This document shows positions 55,981 through 64,000 of a stretch of DNA of 64,000 bases, piece by piece. Below the pieces are notes generated by a model, which did no database searches, had not been told where the DNA came from, and was given only the letters and a program-made list of their open reading frames with translations. The translations under genes were made by a program, and so were the position numbers. The DNA comes from Zea mays (lineage: Eukaryota > Streptophyta > Magnoliopsida > Poales > Poaceae), in contig NC_050100.1 in the NCBI RefSeq assembly GCF_902167145.1, forward strand, positions 144,732,439-144,796,438, read 5' to 3'. Each line of letters starts with the position of its first letter. The first letter of the stretch is position 1.

Positions 55981-57343
55981 TGAGAGCACCTAGAGGGGGG
56001 GTGAATAGGTGATCCTGTAAAAACTTAAAACTTAATGCCACAAACTTGATTAAGTGTTAGAACAATAAAGCCAAGTGGCTAGAAAGGAGTTCTTGCAACA
56101 CACAATAACCACAAAGATATCAACACAGAGAGGCACAGTGGTTTATCCCGTGGTTCGGCCAAGTTCAACACTTGCCTACTCCACGTTGTGGCGTCCCAAC
56201 GGACGAGGGTTGCAATCAACCCCTCTCAAGTGATCCAAAGATCCACTTGAATACCACGGTGTTTCTTTTCCTTTCACTTTATCCCGTTTGTGAGGAATAT
56301 CCACAACTTGGAATCTCTCGCCCTTACAAAAAGATGATCACAAAAGAACACGGAAGTAAGGATGGGATGAGCAACACACACAAGTCCACAGCAAATACGC
56401 ACACACGGCCAAGACTTGAGCTCAAATGACTATCTCAAAGTTATCACTAGAACGGAGCTCAAATCACTAAGAATGTCAAACGGGTGCGCAAAGACGAAGT
56501 GTGAATGATCAAGAATGCTCAAAGTGTGCTTGGTGTCTTCCTCTATGCGCCTAGGGGTCCCTTTTATAGCCCCAAGGTAGCTAGGAGCCGTTGAGAGCAT
56601 TCCAGGAAGGCAAATCTTGCCTTCTGTCGACTGGCGCACCGGACAGTCCGGTGCACCACCGGACACTGTCCGGTGCAGATTTCTTTCCTGTTCTAGCGCA
56701 GCCGACCGTTGAAGTCTTGAAGCCGTTGGCGCACCAGACACTGTCCGGTGCACACCGGACAGTCCGATGCCCCCTTCTGACCGTTGGCTCGGCCACGCGT
56801 CATGCGTGGATTGCGTGGCCGACCGTTGGCCCGGCCGACCGTTGGCTCACAGGACAGTCCGGTGCACACCGGATAGTCTGGTGCACACCGGACAGTCCGG
56901 TGAATTTTAGCCGTACGCCGTTAATCGCTTCCCGAGAGTGACGACTTCGCCTGTGAATGGCTCACCGGACAGTCCGGTGCACCACTGGACAGTCCGGTGA
57001 TTTATAGTCGTACACCGCCGTTGAGTCCCGAGAGTGGACTATTCACCAGAGCCAGCCTGGCGCACCGGACACTGTCCGGTGCACCACCGGACAGTCCGGT
57101 GCACCCAGACTGAGCAGAGTCTTGGCTTCTCGAGCCAAGTCTTTTCCAATTGTCTCTTCTCTGATTCTAGCACTTAGACAAGTATGTTAGTACACAAAAA
57201 CCAATGTACTAAGTCTAGAATCATACCTTTGTATTGATTTGCACTTTGTCCACCCTTTGGCATATACTCATTCCCTTAATGTGTGTTGGGCACTTAATCA
57301 CCAAAATCTTATAGAAATGGCCCAAGGGCACATTTCCCTTTCA
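55981..57343 (-). mobile_element. Inner Sirevirus, 5' LTR (1363 bp, minus strand)
   Basis: On the plus strand it starts TGAGAGCACCTAGAGG at 55981 and ends ...TTTCCCTTTCA at 57343. It is followed by ATAAG. TATAAAA is on the minus strand at 56568-56562. Palindromic repeats lie at 56636-57104. The full element is 48195-57343, 9149 bp. Confidence 0.95.
56636..57104. repeat. Palindromic repeats in inner Sirevirus 5' LTR
   Basis: It has the same CACCGGACAGTCCGGTG units as 48848-49320. One stretch (CACCGGATAGTCTGGTG near 56874) is extra here, while the unit near 49150 is extra in the sister LTR. Confidence 0.9.
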
Positions 57344-57348
57344 ATAAG
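57344..57348. repeat. Target-site duplication ATAAG, right
   Basis: It matches 48190-48194. The outer gag resumes at 57349. Confidence 0.95.
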
Positions 57349-59562
57349 AAGAAGGACAGGAAAAAGAAGAGGCACATCAAGAAGATAGTCTACTACGACA
57401 GCGACGAGTCTTCTTCCCAAAGAGACGATGAAAACGAGAAAAAGAAATCGGTTAACTCAAACTTTTCTTTCGATTATTCTCGTATTCCGGTTAACTCCAA
57501 TGCTCATTTACTTTCAATTCCACTTGGGAATCCTCCGCACTTTGATGGAGAAGACTACTCATTTTGGAGTCACAAAATGCGTAGTCACCTATTCTCTCTC
57601 CATCCAAGTATTTGGGAGATTGTTGAAAACGGAATGCTCTTTGATAGTACTGACAACCCCGTTTTCATTAATGAGCAAATCCATAAAAATGCACAAGCTA
57701 CCACTGTTTTTCTAGCATCCTTGTGCAGGGACGAGTACCACAAGGTGAGCAGCTTGGATAACGCCAAGCAAATTTGGGACACCCTGAAGATTTCTCATGA
57801 AGGGAATGACACCACCATGATCACCAAGATGGAGTTGGTGGAAGGCGAACTGGGAAGGTTCGCAATGATCAGGGGAGAGGAGCCAACGCAAACGTACAAC
57901 AGGCTTAAGACCCTGGTCAACAAAATCAGGAGCTATGGAAGCATGAGATGGACAGACCACGACGTCGTCCAACTTATGCTCAGGTCCTTCACTGTACTTG
58001 ATCCTCATCTTGTGAACTCTATCCGTGAAAATCCTAGGTACACCAAGATGACGCCTGAGGAAATACTCGGAAAGTTTGTAAGTGGGCGTATGATGATCAA
58101 GGAAGCAAGATACGTTGATGAGGCATTGAATGGCCCAATGCCCATCTACGAGCCTCAAACGGTTGCTCTCAAAGCAACAAGTAGCAGGGAGGCGCTACCT
58201 AGCAAGGTGGCGCAAGTTGAGGCGGCCGGGCTAAACGAGGATGAAATGGCCCTCATTATCAAGCGCTTCAAGACCGCATTAAAGGGATGCAAGGAGTACT
58301 CAAACAAGAACAAGGCAAAGGGAAAGCGTTCCTGCTTCAAGTGCGGTAAGACAGGTCATGTTATTGCTCAATGTCCCGATAATGAAAATGACCAGGGAGA
58401 CGAAAGACATGGGAAGAGGGAGAAAAAGAAGGCCTACAAGAAGGCGAAGGGCGAGGCGCACCTTGGCAAAGAGTGGGACTCGGATTGTTCTTCGTCCGAC
58501 TCCGACGACGAAGGACTCGCTGCCTCGGCCTTCAACAAATCGTCGCTCTTCACCAACGAGTGACATACTTGCCTAATGGCAAAGGAGAAGAAGGTAAACG
58601 CTCGAGAAACTCCTAAGTACTCTACTTCTAGTGATGAGGACTCTAGTGATGATGAAGTAGATTACACTAGCTTGTTCAAAGGATTAGATAGAGCTAAAGT
58701 AGAAAAGATTAATGAATTGATTGATGCATTGAATGAAAAAGATAGACTGCTAGAAAGGCAAGAGGACATTTTGTATGAGGAACATGACAAATTTGTTAGT
58801 GTTCAAAAGTCTCTTGCCTTAGAAATTAAAAGGAATGAATTACCATCTTCTGAGTTATCTATTTGCAATGAATCTATTTCTAGCTTGAAGTTTTTGAATA
58901 ATGATTTAAATGCTAAGCTAGAAGTAGTTAATAAATCTAGTCCTTGTGTAGAGCACGTTGTGATTTGTAATAGGTGTAAGGATTTCAATATTGATGCATG
59001 TGTTGAGCACCTTACTTCTATTGCAAAATTAAATGATGAAGTGGCAAGTCTTAATGCCCAACTTAAGACTTGCAACGATGACTTTGACAAATTAAAATTT
59101 GCTAGGGATGCCTACACCATTGGTAGACATCCCTCAATTAAGGATGGGCTTGGCTTTCGAAGGGAAGCCAAGAACTTAACAAGTCAAAGGGCTCCCATTC
59201 TCAACAAGGAGAAAGGGAAGGCTCCTATGGCTAGTAATAGTCAAAAGAATCACACATTTATTTATGATAGAAAATTTTCTAGGAATGCTCATTATAATAG
59301 GAAATATAATGCTTATGATTTACATGCCATGATTGTTTTAAGTTCTTCCTTTGTCCATGATAGAAATATGGCCAGGAAAAATGTTGTTCATCATGTGCCT
59401 AGGAAAATGCATAATGAATCTACTACTGTTTTTCATGCCTGCAACACTTATTTTGTACTTTCATGTAAAAATAAGAAAGTGGTTGCCAGGAAATTGGGGG
59501 CAAATGCAAGGGATACAAGACTTGCATTTGGGTCCCTAAGACTATTGTTACTAACCTTGTAG
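57349..59562 (+). pseudogene. gag: Outer Sirevirus gag, remainder
   Basis: It resumes in frame with KKDRKKKRHIKKIVYYDSD. The capsid (SIPLGNPPHFDGEDYSFW, HKMRSHLFSLHPSIW, RGEEPTQTYNRLKTLVNKI) and zinc knuckle (CFKCGKTGHVIAQC) are intact. TGA at 58561 replaces a residue present in the inner copy. The coiled-coil-like part (KINELIDALNEKDRLLERQ) follows from 58576. A 1-base deletion near 59500 (GCAAATGC for GCAAAATGC) shifts the last ~20 codons, so the stop at 59562 is not the original one. Confidence 0.9.
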
Positions 59563-59610
59563 GACCCAACAAGAGTTGGGCGGGTACCTTAAACCCAAGC
59601 CTAATTTGCC

Positions 59611-62600
59611 TTGCAGCTTTATGCATCCCGGGGCTCAAGCTGGATTTTCGACAGCGGATGCACAAACCACATGACGGGGGAGAAGAAGATGTTCACCTCC
59701 TACGTCAAGAACAAAGATTCCCAAGATTCGATCATCTTTGGAGACGGGAATCAAGGCAAAGTTAAAGGACTAGGAAAAATAGCTATTTCTTCCGAGCATT
59801 CCATATCTAATGTGTTCTTAGTTGAATCACTCGGGTATAACTTGTTGTCTGTTAGTCAACTTTGTAATATGGGCTACAATTGCTTATTTACCAATGTAGA
59901 TGTGTTTGACTCTAGAAGGATTGATGGTTCACTAGCTTTTAAGGGTGTACTAGACGACAAACTCTATTTAGTTGATTTTTCGAAGGAGGAGGCCGATCTA
60001 GATGCATGCTTAATTGCTAAGACTAGCATGGGCTGGCTGTGGCATCGCCGTCTAGCACATGTTGGGATGAAGAACCTTCATAAACTTCTAAAGGGAGAAC
60101 ATGTGTTAGGTCTAACCAATGTTTCTTTCGAAAAAGATAGACCATGTGCAGCTTGTCAAGCAGGTAAACAGGTGGGAAGTACTCATCACAGCAAGAACGT
60201 GATGACCACAACAAGACCTCTAGAGTTACTTCATATGGACCTCTTCGGACCCGTCGCCTACCTTAGCATCGGGGGAAATAAGTATAGTCTTGTTATTGTT
60301 GATGATTTTTCTCGCTTCACTTGGGTATTCTTTTTGCAGGATAAAACAGAAACCCAAGGGACCCTAAAGCGCTTTTTAAGGAGAGCTCAAAATGAATTTG
60401 AGATCAAGGTGAAAAAGATAAGAAGCAACAACGGGTCCGAGTTCAAGAATCTTCAAGTGGAGGAGTACCTTGAGGAGGAAGGAATCAAGCACGAGTTCTC
60501 CGCTCCCTACACACCACAGCAAAACGGTGTGGTAGAGAGGAAGAACAAGACACTTATAGACATGGCGAGGATGATGCTTGGAGAATTCAAGACGCCCATG
60601 CGGTTTTGGTCGGAAGCTGTGAACACAGCTTGCCACACCATAAATCGGGTCTACCTTCATTGCCTCCTCAAGAAGACCTCGTATGAACTTCTAACCGGTA
60701 ACAAACCCAACGTGTCATACTTTCGTGTATTTGGGAGTAAATGTTATATTCTAGTGAAGAAAGGTAGGAATTCCAAATTTGCTCCCAAAGCTATAGAAAG
60801 GTTTTTGTTAGGTTATGACTCAAATACAAAGGCGTATAGGGTCTTCAACAAATCATCGGGTTTGGTTGAAGTCTCTAGCGACGTTGTATTTGATGAGACT
60901 AATGGCTCTCAATGGAGCAAGTTGATCTTGATGATGTAGATGAAGATGATGTTCCAACGGCCACAATACGCACCATGGCGATTGGAGATGTGCGACCACA
61001 GGAACAAAAGGAGCAAGATCAACCTTCTTCCTCAACAATGGTGCACCCCCCAACTCAAGATGATGAACAGGTTCCTCAAGATGAGATGTGTGATCAAGGG
61101 GGAGCACACGAAGACCAAGTTGTGGAAGAAGAAGCACCATGGGCCCCTCCCACTCAAATCCGAGCGACGATTCAAAGGAATCATCCCATCGACCAGATTT
61201 TGGGTGATATAAGCAAGGGAGTAACTACTCGCTCTAGATTAGTTAATTTTTGTGAGCATTACTCGTTTGTCTCTTCTATTGAGCCTTTCAAGGTAGAAGA
61301 GGCCTTGCTAGATCCGGACTGGGTGTTGGCCATGCATGAAGAACTCAACAACTACAAGCGAAATTAAGTTTGGACCCTGGTGCCACGTCGAAAGCAAAAC
61401 ATTGTGGGAACCAAGTGGGTGTTCCGCAACAAGCAAGACGAGCACGGAGTGGTGACAAGGAACAAGGCTCGACTTGTGGCAAAAGGTTATGCCCAAGTCG
61501 CAGGTTTGGACTTTGAGGAGACTTTTGCTCCTGTAGCTAGGCTAGAGTCTATTCGAATTTTGTTAGCCTATGCTACTCACCATTCCTTCAAGTTGTTCCA
61601 AATGGATGTGAAGAGCGCTTTACTCAACGGGCCAATCAAGGAGGAGGTATACGTAGAGCAACCCCCTGGCTTTGAGGATGAACGGTACCCTGACCATGTG
61701 TGTAAGCTCTCTAAGGCGCTCTATGGACTTAAGCAAGCCCCAAGAGCATGGTATGAATGCCTTAGAGATTTTCTAATTGCTAATGCTTTCAAGGTTGGGA
61801 AAGCCGATCCAACTCTTTTCACTAAGACTTGTGATGGTGATCTATTTGTATGCCAAATTTATGTCGATGACATAATATTTGGTTCTACTAACCAAAAGTC
61901 TTGTGAAGAGTTTAACAGGGTGATGGCACAGAAATTCGAGATGTCTATGATGGGCGAGTTGAACTACTTCCTTGGGTTCCAAGTGAAGCAACTCAAGGAC
62001 GGCACCTTCATCTCTCAAACGAAGTACACGCAAGACTTGCTCAAGCGGTTTGGGATGAAGGACGCAAAGCCCGCAAAGACTCCAATGGGAACCGACAGAC
62101 ATGTCGACCTCAACAAAGGAGGTAAGTACGTTGATCAGAAGGCATACCGGTCTATGATAGGTTCCTTGCTTTACTTTTGTGCTAGTAGACCGGATATTAT
62201 GCTTAGCGTATGCATGTGTGCTAGATTTCAATCCGACCCAAGGGAGTGTCACCTTGTGGCCGTTAAGCGAATTCTTAGATATTTAGTTGCTACGCCTTGC
62301 TTCGGGATCTAGTATCCAAAGGGGTCTACCTTTGACTTGATTGGATATTCAGACTCCGATTATGCTGGATGCAAGGTTGATAGGAAGAGTACATCAGGGA
62401 CGTGCCAATTCCTAGGAAGGTCCCTGGTGTCTTGGAGTTCTAAGAAACAAACTTCCGTTGCCCTATCCACCGCTGAGGCCGAGTATGTTGCCGCAGGACA
62501 ATGTTGCGCGCAACTACTTTGGATGAGGCAAACTCTCCGGGACTTTGGCTACAATCTGAGCAAAGTCCCACACCTATGTGATAATGAGAGTGCAATCCGC

Positions 62601-62813
62601 ATGGCGGACAATCCTGTTGAACACAGCCGCACAAAGCACATAGACATCCGGCATCACTTTTTGAGAGACCACCAGCAAAAGGGAGATATCGAAGTGTTTT
62701 ATGTTAGCACCGAGAACCAGCTAGCCGATATCTTTACCAAGCCTTTAGACGAGAAGACCTTTTGCAAGCTGCGTAGTGAGCTAAATGTCTTGGATTCGCA
62801 TAACTTGGATTGA
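59611..62813 (+). pseudogene. pol: Outer Sirevirus pol (protease, integrase, reverse transcriptase, RNase H)
   Basis: Protease IFDSGCTNHMTG; zinc finger HRRLAHVG...CAACQ; integrase HMDLFGPVAYL, IRSNNGSEF and VERKNKTL. The second catalytic Asp is Asn here (IRSDNGSEF in the inner copy). Reverse transcriptase has [11 protein letters not shown] and YVDD near 61859-61870; RNase H has GYSDSDYAG, STAEAEYVA and LCDNESAI. Lesions: frame change near 60910, TAA at 61365 (GAA expected), TAG at 62310 (TGG expected). It ends at 62813. The copy is inactive both by stops and by loss of an integrase catalytic residue. Confidence 0.92.
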
Positions 62814-63592
62814 TCTATAGCATACATGTGTTTTATGTCTTTGATCATGTTCCTTCATGCATATTATTGATTATTTATGGTGCTCAAGTTGTACAAGCAA
62901 TCCTCGGACCACAAAAGTCCATGTGTGAGTGATGCACATATTTAGGGGGAGATGTGCTACAACTTGACCCTTTGAAACTAACCATGTGCTTGAGTTTGTT
63001 CAATCTAGTCTCAAAGGTGGATTGAAAGGGAAAGGTGAACTTGGACCATGCAAGACTTGCACTGCACTTTGATGAGAGGGTAATTTATTCCAAGTTCATC
63101 TCCATACTCTTGTTGCCTTTTTACTCGTAATCGACGATTTTGGTGAGGTAATGGGCTTTAAGGGCCAAGATTGATCCTGTTTTGGTGCTTAATGCCAAAG
63201 GGGGAGAAAACAAGGCCAAAGCAAATGGATCAGCTACCACTTGTGAATTTTTCGAAAAAGAGTAGAGTAGAACTTTTGATTTGTCAAAATAACTCTTACT
63301 ATCAAAATTTGGTCTCTTGCGGGGAGAATGTTTGATGATGGGAAAAAGGGGGATTTTTTGGCTCTTAATCATTTTTACTCTTGGATTATCTCTCCTTGTG
63401 TCTAAACATGTGTGTTTAACTTAAAGATAGGAAAATGAATTTGATTTGCAAAAACAAACCAAGTGGTGATGAAGAACGATCCAAATATGTCAAATAGTGT
63501 CAAAGTCTATTTCTATTCTCAATTGCATTGATGTTGCATTTCTATTTGTTGCTTTTTTATGTGTTGGCATAAATCACCAAAAAAGGAGAGAT
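62814..63592 (+). mobile_element. Outer Sirevirus 3' untranslated region with multiple polypurine tracts
   Basis: There is no env-like frame. Purine tracts AGGGGGAGA (62944-62952), AAGGGGGAGAAAA (63198-63210), AAAAAGGGGGA (63344-63354) and AAAAAAGGAGAGA (63579-63591) are present, the last adjoining the LTR. The layout mirrors 49560-50344. Confidence 0.8.
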
Positions 63593-64000
63593 TGAAAGGG
63601 AAATGTGCCCTTGGGCCATTTCTAGTATATTTTGGTGATTAAGTGCCCAACACATATTGAGTGAGTAATTATATGCCAAATGATGGATGAAGGGCAAATC
63701 GATAAGAAGGTATGGTTCTAGACTTAGTACATTGGTTTTTGTGTACTAATATATTTGTCTAAGTGCTAGAATCAGGAAAAGAAAAGGATTGGAAAAGAGT
63801 TGGCTGTGTACAGCCAACTGCTGCTCAGTCTGGGTGCACCGGACTGTCCAGTGCGCCAGGCTGGGCTCTGGCAAACTGGCCACTCTCGGGAATTGGTCGG
63901 CGGCGTACGGCTATAATTCATCGGACTGTCCGGTGGTGCATTGGACTGTCCGGTGAGCCAACGGCCGCCAGAGCAACGGTCGACCGCACAATCCGCGCGC
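63593..64000 (+). mobile_element. Outer Sirevirus, 3' LTR (cut by window edge)
   Basis: It starts TGAAAGGGAAATGTGCCC and follows the 5' LTR (46815 on) with substitutions. It also has 18 bases (GATGGATGAAGGGCAAAT) that the 5' LTR lacks, and fewer palindrome units near 63835. About 800 more bases are expected beyond the window. Confidence 0.92.

Noticed and set aside
46815..64000. CRISPR-like reading of the CACCGGACAGTCCGGTG repeats
   Set aside because: The repeats are irregularly spaced, lie within plant LTRs, and there are no spacers or cas genes.

Overview
The window is grass nuclear DNA, most likely Zea (maize) or a close relative. No intact host gene was found. Reasons for the assignment: LTRs starting TGAAAGGGAAATGTGCCC that carry CACCGGACAGTCCGGTG palindromes (the Opie/Ji Sirevirus style), a Huck-like Tat-lineage LTR starting TGTCGGGGACCATAATTAGG, and deep nesting of LTR elements. 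Family names come from memory of the families; no search was run.

Layout. (1) 1-10941: a plus-strand non-coding element with LTRs of about 4.35 kb and a 3.2-kb interior, matching the LARD (large retrotransposon derivative) class; its first ~970 bases lie left of the window. (2) 10942-16051: the 5' half of a decayed Huck-like Gypsy element on the minus strand, into which the LARD inserted. (3) 16065-17750: a 1.7-kb element with imperfect terminal inverted repeats that carries a promoter-like region and a gene fragment resembling the DUF241 family. (4) About 17767-28058 and 42174-46814: organelle-like DNA, interpreted as one nuclear insertion of mitochondrial DNA (NUMT). It contains a remnant of chloroplast trnI-GAU and part of a phage-type RNA polymerase like those of maize mitochondrial plasmids. 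(5) 28059-42173: a complete chromovirus-type Gypsy element (TSD CAATA) inside the NUMT. Its integrase is split just after the catalytic Glu codon by a 4332-bp solo LTR (TSD CAGAG). (6) 46815-64000: a plus-strand Sirevirus (Copia) that interrupts the RNA polymerase fragment. Its gag is split by a second, minus-strand Sirevirus of the same family at 48195-57343 (TSD ATAAG).

Order of events by nesting: organelle DNA insertion; then the Gypsy element and the outer Sirevirus into it; then the solo-LTR parent into the Gypsy integrase and the inner Sirevirus into the outer one's gag. On the left, Huck came first and the LARD second.

Every element's coding region is broken by stops, frameshifts, deletions or insertions, so no autonomous protein set is expected. 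Many stops fit C-to-T change at methylated sites. The points most worth a second look are the gene-like leader and splice-signal architecture shared by the LARD LTR and the solo LTR, the inverted pair of Sirevirus LTRs at 46815-49559, the captured gene fragment at 16412, and the organelle-derived pieces.
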